Shown here: piece by piece, positions 15,871 to 26,700 of the stretch
Layout of the letters: each line of letters opens with the position of its first letter
Position numbering within the stretch: position 1 is the stretch's first letter
Assembly: GCF_000472445.1 (NCBI RefSeq)
Contig: NZ_AXAJ01000008.1
Span: 230,373-294,372 of the forward strand
Origin: Burkholderia sp. WSM2230
GTDB lineage: Bacteria; Pseudomonadota; Gammaproteobacteria; Burkholderiales; Burkholderiaceae
Reading direction: 5' to 3'
Length of the DNA: 64,000 nt
The notes under the pieces: generated by a model
Seen by the model: the letters and a program-made list of their open reading frames with translations, nothing else
Told to the model about the DNA's origin: nothing
The model's database searches: none
Position numbers and translations under genes: made by a program

Positions 15871-16104
15871 ATGCAAATTCAGGTTCACAAGGAAGTCGAT
15901 GCGCGCGGGCTGATGTGCCCGCTGCCCATCCTGCGCGCCAAGAAGGCGCTCGCCGACATGGAAAGCGGCCAGATTCTCAAGGTGCTCGCCACCGACCCGG
16001 GCTCGCAGCGCGATTTTGCCGCGTTCGCGAAGCAGACCGGCAATGAGATTGTCGAGAGCTCGGCACACGACAAGGTGTTCACGTTTCTGATGAAACGCCG
16101 TTAA
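15871..16104 (+). CDS. TusA/SirA-like sulfur-carrier protein
   Basis: The product is a 77-residue protein of the TusA family (PF01206). Its N-terminal DARGLMCPLPILRAKKAL contains the CPxP motif whose cysteine carries a persulfide. The rest (VLATDPGSQRDFAAFAKQTG) fits the family's small alpha/beta sandwich. TusA proteins relay sulfur for tRNA thiolation or other sulfur-transfer paths; the exact partner cannot be told. The gene appears monocistronic and is followed by a bidirectional terminator shared with galU. Confidence 0.9.
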   Translation: MQIQVHKEVDARGLMCPLPILRAKKALADMESGQILKVLATDPGSQRDFAAFAKQTGNEIVESSAHDKVFTFLMKRR

Positions 16105-16182
16105 AACACGTGCCGAGTCGCGCCACGGCGGACGCGCCCACCCGGCGCTCATTCAGCGCTCATTCAGCGCGCGTCGGCAAAC

Positions 16183-16224
16183 AAAAGGCGCTGTGCCCGC
16201 CAAAGCGGAGCACAGCGCCTTTTT
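16183..16224. terminator. Bidirectional rho-independent terminator between tusA-like gene and galU
   Basis: Arms of 14 bp, AAAAGGCGCTGTGC (16183-16196) and GCACAGCGCCTTTT (16210-16223), are perfectly complementary around a 13-nt loop, with T-runs on both strands. It lies between two convergent genes and should stop transcription from both sides. Confidence 0.9.
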
Positions 16225-16271
16225 CGCTTCTGTCCGGCGCGAAGCAGCGGCCGGGCCTCTCGCGCAAAGCC

Positions 16272-17153
16272 TTAGCCTTCCAGCACCGGCGAACGCGTAC
16301 GCAGATATTCCTCGAAATCCGCGGCTACTTCCGGATGGCGCAGCGCGAATTCCACCGTCGCCTTCAGATAACCGAGCTTGCTGCCGCAGTCGAAACGCGT
16401 GCCGTGATATTTGTACGCGAGCACCTGTTCGTCGGCGAGCAGCGACTGGATCGCGTCCGTGAGCTGCAATTCGCCGCCCGCGCCCGGCTTGATCGCGCGG
16501 ATGTGGTCGAAAATGCGCGGCTTCAGCACGTAACGGCCGACTACACCGAGGTTGGACGGTGCCACGCTCGGCTCTGGCTTTTCGACGATGCCCGACATCT
16601 TGATGATCGAGTCTTCCCACTCCTTGCCGTCGACGATACCGTACGACTTGGTCTCTTGCGGCGGGATTTCTTCCACGCCGATTACCGAGCTGTGATAGTG
16701 GTCGAACACCTCGATCATTTGCGTCATGACGGGCGGCGTGCCGTACAGCAGGTCGTCCGCGAGAATCACGGCGAACGGGTTGTCGCCCACCAGCTTTTCC
16801 GCGCACAGCACCGCGTGGCCGAGGCCGAGCGCTTCCGGCTGACGCACGTAGAAACAGTCGACATGGCTCGGCTTGATGCTGCGCACGAGTTCCAGCAGCT
16901 TGTCCTTGCCGCGTGCCTCGAGTTCGGCTTCGATTTCGTACGACTTATCGAAATGGTCCTCGATCGCGCGTTTGCTGCGGCCCGTGACGAAGATCATCTC
17001 CGTGATGCCGGCCGCCATGGCTTCTTCCACCGCGTACTGAATCAGCGGCTTGTCGACGATGGGCAGCATTTCCTTCGGGCTTGCCTTCGTGGCAGGGAGG
17101 AACCGGGTGCCAAGACCTGCTACCGGAAATACCGCCTTTGTAACTTTTAGCAT
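16272..17153 (-). CDS. galU: UTP--glucose-1-phosphate uridylyltransferase GalU
   Basis: The product has 293 residues, the usual GalU length. The N-terminal nucleotide-binding signature begins AGLGTRFLPATK and continues to KEMLPIVDKPLIQY. Further motifs are ILADDLLYG and LGVVGRYVLKP. It makes UDP-glucose from UTP and glucose-1-phosphate for capsule, LPS and trehalose synthesis. It is transcribed away from valS on the same strand with a 70-bp gap, and ends at the bidirectional terminator at 16183-16224. Confidence 0.96.
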   Translation of the reverse strand: MLKVTKAVFPVAGLGTRFLPATKASPKEMLPIVDKPLIQYAVEEAMAAGITEMIFVTGRSKRAIEDHFDKSYEIEAELEARGKDKLLELVRSIKPSHVDCFYVRQPEALGLGHAVLCAEKLVGDNPFAVILADDLLYGTPPVMTQMIEVFDHYHSSVIGVEEIPPQETKSYGIVDGKEWEDSIIKMSGIVEKPEPSVAPSNLGVVGRYVLKPRIFDHIRAIKPGAGGELQLTDAIQSLLADEQVLAYKYHGTRFDCGSKLGYLKATVEFALRHPEVAADFEEYLRTRSPVLEG

Positions 17154-17223
17154 GTGATTTACCCTGAGTCCTCTGGTTTAGCTATCAGTCCGTGCCGCCG
17201 CGCGGGCGGGCATGGAGCGTCGA

Positions 17224-20133
17224 TCAGGCCGGCAAGCGCGCGAACTGCGCTTTCAGCTTGCCGACAGTTGCTTCGAATTCCGCCAGCCTTTTCTGCTCCT
17301 GCTCGACGACTGCGGGCGGCGCCTTGGCGACGAAACTTTCGTTCTGCAGTTTGGCGTTGCACTTGACGATTTCCGTGCTCAACCGCGCGATCTCCTTCGA
17401 CAAACGCTCGCGCTCGAGCGCGACGTCAATCTCCACCTTCAGCACGAGCTTGTCGCTTCCTACAATAGCAATTGGCGCGCCATCTGCCTGCGCGTCGAGT
17501 GTTGCCTCGTCGGCGATGATCTGCACTTCGGACAGACGAGCCAATGCCTGGGCGTACGGAGCGAAAGTGGAGAGACGCTCCGCGTTGCCGGTGGCGAGCA
17601 ACGGCACCTTAACCGCCGGCGAGAGATTCATTTCGCCGCGCAGATTCCGGCACGCATCGATCACCGCCTTCAGGTCGGCCGCCCATTGCTCTGCTTCTTC
17701 GTCGATCTTCGACATCTCGGCAACGGGATACGGCTGCACCATAATGGACGCTTCGCCCTCGGTTTTGCCCGCGGGATAACGCCCGGCCAACGGTGCAACT
17801 TTCTGCCACAACGCCTCGGTGATGAACGGAATCACCGGATGCGCGAGGCGCAACACCGTCTCCAGCACGCGCAGCAGGGTGCGCCGCGTGGCGCGCTGCT
17901 GGTTCGGCTGACCCGTCTGGATCTGCACTTTGGCGAGTTCGAGATACCAGTCACAGTATTCGTCCCACACGAACTTGTATAGGGCGTTGGCCACATTGTC
18001 AAAGCGATAGTCGGCAAAACCCTTGGCGACCTCGGCTTCCACGCGCTGCAGAAGCGAAACGATCCAGCGGTCCGCGGACGAGAAATGCAGATGCCCCTGC
18101 GGCCCGCATTCGCCGCATTCGGCCGGCTTGCCGAAGCCGCAGTCGTGGCCTTCGCAGTTCATCAGCACGAAGCGCGTGGCGTTCCACAGCTTGTTGCAGA
18201 AGTTGCGGTAGCCCTCGCAACGCGCAAGATCGAAGTTGACGTTGCGCCCGAGCGTGGCCATTGACGCCATCGTAAAACGCAGCGCGTCCGTGCCGAAGGC
18301 AGGAATGCCGTCCGGAAACTCCTTGCGGGTTTTCTTTTCGATCGACGCCGCCTGCTTCGGATTCATGAGGCCGGTGGTGCGCTTGGCGACGAGCGCGTCA
18401 AGTCCGATGCCGTCGACAATGTCGATCGGGTCGAGCGTATTGCCCTTGCTCTTCGACATTTTCTGGCCTTCGGCGTCGCGCACCAGGCCGTGCACGTAGA
18501 CCGTGTTGAACGGTACCTTACCGGTGAAGTGCGTCGTCATCATGACCATGCGCGCGACCCAGAAGAAGATGATGTCGAAGCCCGTTACCAGCACCGACGA
18601 CGGCAGGAAGTGCTTCAGTTCCTGCGTTTCGTTCGGCCAGCCGAGCGACGAGAACGGCACGAGCGCGGACGAAAACCACGTGTCGAGCACGTCTTCGTCG
18701 CGCTTGAGCGGGCCTGTGTAGCCGGCTTCAGCTGCTTTCTCGCGCGCGCCTTCCTCGGTCTTCGCGACGAAGATTTCGCCGTTTTCGCCGTACCACGCCG
18801 GAATCTGATGCCCCCACCAGAGCTGGCGCGAGATGCACCAGTCCTGGATGTTTTCGAGCCACTGGTAGTACGTGGTCGTCCAGTTTTCCGGCACGAACCT
18901 GATCTCGCCGTTGCGGACCACGTCGAGCGCCGTTTCGGCAATCGACTTGCCCGGATTGAACGTGCCCTCTGGCGCCGGCTTGCTCATGGCGACGAACCAC
19001 TGGTCGGTGAGCATCGGCTCGATCACGACGCCGGTGCGGTCGCCGCGCGGCACCATCAGCTTGTGGGGCTTGACCGATTCCAGCGCGCCGAGTGCTTCGA
19101 GGTCGGTGACGACCTGCTTGCGGGCTTCGAAGCGGTCGAGGCCGCGGTATTTTTCCGGCGCGTTCGCGTTGATCTTCGCGTCGAGCGTGAGGATTTCGAT
19201 TTGCGGCAGCTTGTGGCGCAGGCCGACCTGGTAGTCGTTGAAGTCGTGCGCGGGCGTCACCTTGACGACGCCCGTGCCGAATTCGCGGTCGACGTAATCG
19301 TCGGCGATGATCGGCACTTCGCGGTTCGACAACGGCAGCGTGACAGTCTTGCCGATCAGGTGCGCGTAGCGCTCGTCTTCCGGGTGGACCATCACGGCGG
19401 TGTCGCCGAGCATGGTTTCGGGACGCGTGGTGGCGACCGTCAGGTGGCCCGAGCCGTCGGTGAGCGGGTACTGGATGTGCCACAGGTGGCCGTTTTCCTC
19501 TTCGCTGACGACTTCGAGATCGGACACGGCGGTGAGCAGCACCGGGTCCCAGTTCACGAGGCGCTTGCCGCGATAGATCAGGCCCTGTTCGTAGAGGCGC
19601 ACGAACACGTCACGCACGGCGGCCGACATTTTGTCGTCCATCGTGAAGTATTCGCGCGACCAGTCGATGGAGGCGCCAAGGCGCCGCACCTGGTTCGTGA
19701 TGGTCGAGCCGGACTCCTGCTTCCATTCCCAGACGCGTTCGACGAATTTCTCGCGGCCGAGGTCGTGGCGCGACACGCCTTTGGCGTCCAGTTGCCGTTC
19801 GACGACGATCTGCGTGGCGATGCCCGCGTGGTCAGTGCCCGGCACCCACAGCGTGTTTTCGCCGAGCATGCGGTGATAGCGGGCGAGGCCGTCCATGATG
19901 GTCTGGTTGAACGCGTGGCCCATGTGGAGCGTGCCGGTGACGTTCGGCGGCGGCAGCTGGATCGAGAAGTCCTTGCCGTTCCCGTTGAAGGAGGGCGCCG
20001 CGTAGGCGCGCTTTTCCCATTCCGGGCCCCAGTGGGCTTCGATGGTGTGCGGCTCGAAGCTCTTTGCAAGGGTGGAGGCGCTCTGGGTGTCGCGCTGAAT
20101 GTCGGGCTGGGTGTCGCTCGGGGTCTCGCTCAT
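17224..20133 (-). CDS. valS: Valyl-tRNA synthetase ValS
   Basis: The product is a 969-residue class I synthetase. The HIGH-type motif is in PPPNVTGTLHMGH and the KMSKS motif in GQKMSKSKGN. An editing (CP1) domain with TTRPETMLGDTAVMVHPEDE separates them. The anticodon-binding domain follows, and the protein ends in a coiled-coil arm (leucine- and glutamate-rich, about the last 70 residues), typical of ValS. A short unusual cysteine-containing segment (CEGHDCGFGKPAECGECG) after the Rossmann core is seen in related beta-proteobacterial enzymes as far as I recall. Cytoplasmic, charges tRNA-Val. The 5' flank is the long spacer before the CDI locus. Confidence 0.97.
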   Translation of the reverse strand: MSETPSDTQPDIQRDTQSASTLAKSFEPHTIEAHWGPEWEKRAYAAPSFNGNGKDFSIQLPPPNVTGTLHMGHAFNQTIMDGLARYHRMLGENTLWVPGTDHAGIATQIVVERQLDAKGVSRHDLGREKFVERVWEWKQESGSTITNQVRRLGASIDWSREYFTMDDKMSAAVRDVFVRLYEQGLIYRGKRLVNWDPVLLTAVSDLEVVSEEENGHLWHIQYPLTDGSGHLTVATTRPETMLGDTAVMVHPEDERYAHLIGKTVTLPLSNREVPIIADDYVDREFGTGVVKVTPAHDFNDYQVGLRHKLPQIEILTLDAKINANAPEKYRGLDRFEARKQVVTDLEALGALESVKPHKLMVPRGDRTGVVIEPMLTDQWFVAMSKPAPEGTFNPGKSIAETALDVVRNGEIRFVPENWTTTYYQWLENIQDWCISRQLWWGHQIPAWYGENGEIFVAKTEEGAREKAAEAGYTGPLKRDEDVLDTWFSSALVPFSSLGWPNETQELKHFLPSSVLVTGFDIIFFWVARMVMMTTHFTGKVPFNTVYVHGLVRDAEGQKMSKSKGNTLDPIDIVDGIGLDALVAKRTTGLMNPKQAASIEKKTRKEFPDGIPAFGTDALRFTMASMATLGRNVNFDLARCEGYRNFCNKLWNATRFVLMNCEGHDCGFGKPAECGECGPQGHLHFSSADRWIVSLLQRVEAEVAKGFADYRFDNVANALYKFVWDEYCDWYLELAKVQIQTGQPNQQRATRRTLLRVLETVLRLAHPVIPFITEALWQKVAPLAGRYPAGKTEGEASIMVQPYPVAEMSKIDEEAEQWAADLKAVIDACRNLRGEMNLSPAVKVPLLATGNAERLSTFAPYAQALARLSEVQIIADEATLDAQADGAPIAIVGSDKLVLKVEIDVALERERLSKEIARLSTEIVKCNAKLQNESFVAKAPPAVVEQEQKRLAEFEATVGKLKAQFARLPA

Positions 20134-20715
20134 GTGTCGATCGGCTGGTAAATGCGGAGAATGTTCGATTATAAAGGGCGCCGGGGGCGCGGTTTGGGTT
20201 TTGGGGTTTCTGGCTAGAGGCTGGTTTTGTTAACCCCTTGGCCTTTCCTTGAATTCACGGCGGTGTATTAGCGTTGCCCCTGTGCGAGCGGCAGTTACTT
20301 TCTTTGTCCCCCAAGGGACTTCCTTCGGGGCGCCGCCGCGCGCTGCGCGAGCCCGCGCACACCTCTTGGTAGTTCGCCCCAGGCGAAGCCGATGACCTCG
20401 CCGCGAGGAAAGGCGCGCGGTCGGTTTTGAGCGAACCGTTCCGGCGATCACGAAGTGCGACGCGGAGGCTCACTGCCTTGTCGCTCACACAGAATCTGCG
20501 GGGAACAGATTCCAGATGCAACAGGTGAAACATGCGGCCATGCAGGATCGAGCGTATCAGTTGACGCCCGCCTGTGCGGCGGAATGCAACGGCAATCAGA
20601 AAAAGCTGATTTCGCGTGATCCGTTGTGTGGGCGCGAACCTTGACGATTCTTCACAGTTTTTGCCTTGGGGTTCTGTACGTTACGAGGTCTTTGCTGATT
20701 CGTAATACAAGAACA
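20134..20715. other. Long gene-free spacer between valS and the exoprotein gene
   Basis: There are 582 bp between divergent genes with no convincing ORF. The part nearest valS holds a GC-rich element resembling a dispersed Burkholderiales intergenic repeat (listed separately). The part nearest the exoprotein gene is richer in A/T (from about 20590) and probably carries its promoter; TTGACG at 20641-20646 is a candidate -35 but no good -10 follows at the right distance. Confidence 0.6.
20228..20345. repeat. Probable dispersed Burkholderiales intergenic repeat
   Basis: The minus strand reads GACAAAGAAAGTAACTGCCG, then CACAGGGGCAACG and GAATTCAAGGAAAGG. From memory, near-identical strings occur in many intergenic regions of Burkholderia and Paraburkholderia genomes. 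No second copy was noticed within this window, so the repeat status rests on recollection. Confidence 0.45.
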
Positions 20716-23700
20716 ATGAACCACAGAACATACAGGCTGGTGTTCAGCCGCCTGAGAGGCATGCTCGTCGCGGTCGAGGAAACTGCCGCAGCGACGGGCA
20801 AAGGGCACGGCGAGATCAGTGCAACACGGCACCCGCAGATGGAGGCATCGCATACCTCGCGATTCGCATTGCGAAGCATTGTCCTTGCCGCTCTTGTGCT
20901 GCTCGGCGCCGTGCCGGCCGTTACTGTGGCGCAGATTGTCGCAGCACCGGGCTCCGGCGCGCAGGTCATGTCGACGCAGAACGGCTTGCCGCAGGTGAAC
21001 ATCGCGCGACCATCAGGTGCGGGTGTCTCGGTCAACAGCTATTCGCAGTTCGATGTGCAGAGGCCCGGCGCGATCCTGAACAACTCGCCCACCATCGTGC
21101 AGACCCAGCAGGCGGGCATGATCAACGGTAATCCGAACTTCGCAGCCGGGCAGTCCGCGAAGATCATCGTCAATCAGGTCAAGAGCAGCGCGGCGAGCCA
21201 GATCAACGGCTATCTGGAAGTCGCCGGCCAGCGAGCCGAAGTCGTCATTGCCAACGGCAGCGGAATCAGCGTGAACGGCGGCGGCTTCATCAACACGTCC
21301 CGCGCCATCCTCACGACCGGCACGCCGAACTACGGCGCGGACGGCAACCTGGCAGGTTTCAACGTGACGGGTGGGAACATCACCGTGCAGGGCGCGGGCC
21401 TGAATGCCGGTAACGTCGACCAGGTCGATCTGATTGCGCGCGCCGTGCAGGCGAATGCCGCAATATATGTGAAGAACCTGAACGTCATCACGGGCGCCAA
21501 TAGCGTCGATCACGATACGCTGAATGCCACGCCCATCGTGGGCAGCGGACCGGCGCCGGGCGTTTCCATCGACGTGAGCAATCTGGGGGGCATGTACGCA
21601 AACCGCATCGTTCTCGTGGGCACGGAGAACGGCGTGGGCGTATCGACAAAAGGGGTGCTGGCTGCGCAGGCGGGTGACCTGACGCTCACCACGGCGGGCA
21701 AGCTCGTGCTTGCAGGACAGACCAGTACGAGCGGCAATATCGCGATCAGTGCGCACGACGGCATCGATAACAGTGGCACAACCTACGCGCAGCAGTCAGT
21801 CAGCGCGAATACATCCGGCGCGCTGACTAGCAGCGGCACGCTCGCCGCGCAGCAGAACACAACCGCTACCGCCAGCAGCATCGTATCGACGGGCACGCTC
21901 GGCGCCGGTATCAACAGCGACGGCTCGATTGCCCCCGGCGGCGAACTGAACCTGAGCGCAAGCGGCGCGCTGACGGCCACCGGCCGCAATGCCGCGGGCG
22001 GCAGCGCGACGGTAGAGGGCGCCTCGGTCAATCTGGCCGGCAGCAGCACATCGGCCAAAGGCAACCTGACACTCATCGCGACGGCGGGTGACCTGAACAA
22101 CTCTGGCGCGACGACGACCGCAGGCGGTACGCTGACGGCGAGCGCCGCCGGCACGCTCACGAACGACAACGGCGTCCTTTCGTCGGGCGCTGCGCAGACC
22201 GTCAACGCGGGCGCGCTGTCGAACCGCAGCGGCCAGATGGTCGCGGGCGGCGCGCTCGTGGAAAACGTCGCAGGTGCGGTGTCGAACGCGGGCGGCACGA
22301 TGCAGGCGGCGGGCGCGTTCACGGCGAGCGCCGGACCATTCGACAACACGGCGGGACGCGTCGCGTCGCTCAATGCGGACGGCCTGAGCCTCTCCGCGGC
22401 TGGGCTGCTGAACAACGGCGCAGGGGGCACCGGCGTTGGCGCCATCGGCGGAAATGGCAACGTCACGGTGCAGGCCGGTCAGATTGCAAACGCCGGCTCC
22501 ATTTCGGCGGTCCAGAACCTGATTGCGGCAGCGGTGCAAGCCCTGTTCAACAGCGGCACGCTCGCGGCGAACGTAAACGTGAACGCATCGGCCGGCACGA
22601 CGCTGAGCAATGCGAACACGATCGCAGCCGGCAGGCAGGCATTCATCAGCGCTGCGACATTCGACAACAGCGGCGGCTCGGCGAGCGCGGACCAGTTCAC
22701 GCTTGCGGCAACGAACCTCGTCAACCACGGTGGCGCGATCACGCAGACCGGCAGCGGCGTGACGACCGTCAACGTAGCCGGCACGCTCGACAACGTCGGC
22801 GGCACGCTCCAGACCAATAGCTCGAATCTCGCGCTCGGCCCCGCGACGCTGGTGAACGACAATGGCACGATTTCCAGTTCTGGCAGCGGCACGCTGTCGG
22901 TGAAAGTGGCATCGCTGTCAAACAACGGCGGCACGATCGCGACCAACGGCGCACTGACGATTGACGGCGGTCCCAACGGCGGTGCAGTGTCGAACCGCGG
23001 CGGCACGCTCGCGGGCCAGTGGTCAGCCGCGCTGAATGTCGGTTCACTCGACAACAGCGCGGGCGGCTACATCGGAGCGCAGAACGTGAGCGTGAAGGAC
23101 GCGGGCGTCCTCAGCAATGCGGGCGGCACGATCCAGGCGAATGACACGCTGGCGCTATCCGCGCAGTCGGTGGCGAACGATGGAGGCACGATCGCCAACG
23201 GCGGTTCGGGCGCGACGACGGTCAATGCGGCCGGCGCGCTGACGAACACGAATAACGGCCTGATTGGCGGCAATGGCGACGTGTCCGTAACGGGTGCGAG
23301 CATCGACAACTCGGGCGGCGCAATCACGGCAGCGGGCGCCACGTCCGTGCAGTCCGGCAGCACGCTCGGCAACCGCGCCGGCATGATTCAGGGCACCGGC
23401 AATGTGACCGCATCGGCTCAGGGCGCGCTCGACAACACGGGCGGCCAGATCGAGGCGGACGGTGCGAACGCGACCATGCAGGTATCAGGCGCATCGCTCG
23501 ACAACACGAACGGCCGCATCGCGAACACCGGCAGCGGCGCGACCACAATCAGCGCAGCCGCAATCACGAACAGCAATGCCGGCGGCGTCGCAGGCGCGGG
23601 CACGATCGGCGGCAATGGCGACCTGGCGCTCAACGCGCAGACGCTATCCAGCACGGGCGGCGCGCAGATCGTCTCGGGCCACGACCTGACGCTGAGCATC

Positions 23701-26700
23701 GGACAACTCGCTGACAACACGAACGCCACGCTGTCAGGCGCGCATAACGTCACGCTGAATGGCCCGAATGCGGCAATCATCAACGCAGGCGGCTCCATTC
23801 ATGGCAACGGTGCAATCGCGCTCGATGCCGCTTCGCTCGACAACACATCGGGCAGAATCGGCAACGACACGGGCAGCGGCGGCGGCATCGCAATTGCAGC
23901 CGGTACGCTCGCGAACCAGAACGGCGCGATCGGCAGCGACCAGGATCTGAGCGTCACGACGAACCGGCTGACCGGCGACGGCCGGATCATCGCAGGCAAC
24001 GACGGCGTGGTGACAGTCAACGGCGATTACACGCTCGACGGTGCGAACCGGATTCAGGCCAACCACGATCTGAGCTTTACCACGGCGGGCAGCTTCACGA
24101 ATCAGGGCACGCTCGGCGCGGTCAATGCTCTTACGGTGAACGCCGCGAATGTCGATAACCAGGCCGGCGCGGACCTCAACTCGACGAACACGACCGTCAA
24201 TGCGGCGGGCTGGATTGCCAACGCCGGCCGCATCGAAGGCGACAGCGTCACCACGCACAGCGCGTCGCTGACCAATACCGCCACCGTCGTCGGCAATACC
24301 GTGACGCTGAACGCCGGTTCGATCGCCAACACGGGCACAGCAGCGGCGATTGCCGCAGCGTCGCAACTGAACCTGTATTCGCCCGGCGATATCTCCAACA
24401 CGGGCGGCGCGAACATATTCAGCCTCGGCGACGTCAACATCGCGGCAAATGACACACGCGACGCAAACGGGCTGCTCGCGAACCGCAGCAACTCCGTCAC
24501 CAATGACCAGTCCACGATCGAGGCGCAGGGCAACATCGAAGTCGCCGCGCAGACGCTGACCAACACGCGCCCCGCGCCCACGGTCGAAACGGTCACGACG
24601 GGTGTCGACACGCTCCATCAGACCAAGCGCGACAAGTACATGGCGTGCGCCACCGGCAACAGCGACAAGGGTTACTGCACGCAGGCAATGTGGGACAACG
24701 GCTACATCGCGCCGGTCAGCTCCACCTTTGCCGTTTCGCAGATCGTCACCGAACAGGTCGGCTCGAACGCGACTGACCGCATGCTGGTGGTGAACGTCAA
24801 CGGCCAGAACAAGACGATTTACTACAACACGGTCACCACTAATCCCGATAACACGATTACCGTTAGCTATTGGGATGGCTACGACCCGAACGTCAACTAT
24901 GACCCGGCCACCGAGTACGCGTCGCGCAACGATGCGCACAAAGGTTATCAGCGCGTCGAGATAGCGCGCGACACGACTACCACCACACAGCAGGACCAGG
25001 TAAGCGGGCCGCAGGCCCAGCAGGCGCAACTAATCGCGGGCGCCAACCTGACGCTCGCCAACGTCGGGACCGTGAACAACGCATATAGCGCGATTGCCGC
25101 GGGCAGCGCCATCGCGATCGGCAGCGATGCCTATGGCGGTACGGTCGTGAACAACACCGGCCAGACGCTTTACCAGTACCAGAAGCAGGATATCGTTTCG
25201 ACCTACGCGTGGAACGAAGACATCTCGCGCGACGTTGGAACGGTAGTAGAGCCCTCGATTGTGCTGTCTCCCGTTGCGATCGGTGGCACTGGCGGCACGA
25301 TCATCGCGAACAATGCGGTACAGATCAATGCCACCGACATCAACAATACGAACGTCGCGGCCGCCAACTCGGCGACGGGTGCGACTGGCGGCACGCTTGG
25401 CGCGAACGGCACCGTTGGCGGCGTCACGGGCGGCGGCGCGCAGACCGTCAACCTTGCGACCGGGCAGACGCAGACGATCAACGCGCCACAATCGATCGCA
25501 GGACCGACCGGGGCGCTCAATATCACGTTGCCGTCGGGCGGCCTGTACACGTTCAACACGTCGCCTGGCGCATCGTATCTGGTTGTGACCGATCCGCGCC
25601 TGACCAGCTATACGAGTTTCATTTCCAGCGATTACATGCTCGGCGCGCTCGGGCTCGATCCGTCGAAAATCATCAAGCGACTCGGCGACGGCGCGTATGA
25701 AGAACAGCTTGTGCGCAACCAGATCACGCAGCTTACGGGCCGCGTGTATCTGCAAGGCTATACGAGCAATGAGGACGAATACCGCGCGCTGATGACCCGT
25801 GGCGTGAACGTCGCGCAGCAGTTCAATCTTGAGCCGGGCATGGCGCTCACGGCCGCGCAGATGGATGCGCTCACCAGTGACATCGTGTGGCTCGTCAGCC
25901 AGACTGTGACCCTGCCGGACGGCAGCATGCAGCAGGTGCTGGCGCCCGTCGTGTATCTCGCGCATGCTCACGCAAACGACCTGCAACCAACCGGCGCACT
26001 GATTACCGCCGACGATGTCGAGATTCATGCGACCGGCAGCGCGACCAATTCGGGCGTCATCAAGGGCGGCACGCAGACCGTTATCAGCGCGACCAATATC
26101 CTGAACCGGGGCGGCACAATTGGTAGTAGCGGCGAGAACGGCACGACGGTTGTCTCCGCGACGAATGACCTGGTCAACGCATCTGGCCGGATCATGGGCA
26201 ACCGTGTGGCGGTGCTGGCCGGTCACAATATCGTCAATACAACACTGGTCGACGCGGTCGGTGTCAGTTCAACGGCCGGCAACAGCCGGGTCAGTCAGAC
26301 GCTGCTCGGTGCGCAGGGCACGATTGCATCGACTGGCGATATGGTCATCGCGGCGGGCAACGACCTGCTGGTTCACGGCGCCAACATCGCGGCTGGCGGT
26401 AACGCACAGATCGCCGCCGGGCACGATATCAGCGTCGATACGGTGCAGGCGGACACGTTGCAGTCCGTCACGAAGAACGCGAACCATCATTGGGAAGCGT
26501 CCGGCACGGTGAACGAAACCAGCGCGATCACGTCGGGCGGCAGCCTCGCGATGCAGAGCGGCAACGACATGACGTTCAAGGGGGCGACGGTCGCAGCGGG
26601 CGGCGACATGGCCGTGGTGGCGGGCGGCAACCTGACGGCGACCACGGTCACGAACACCGCGACCTATAACAACGTTGCGACCGACGACAAAACGCGCAAA

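Noticed and set aside
18490..20151. Open frame of over 500 codons on the plus strand opposite valS
   Set aside because: Antisense shadow of a conserved synthetase; composition is typical of reverse-frame translation and no motif is present.
23734..25029. Open frame on the minus strand within the exoprotein gene
   Set aside because: Arises from the repetitive, GC-rich coding sequence of the exoprotein; no start signal or domain.
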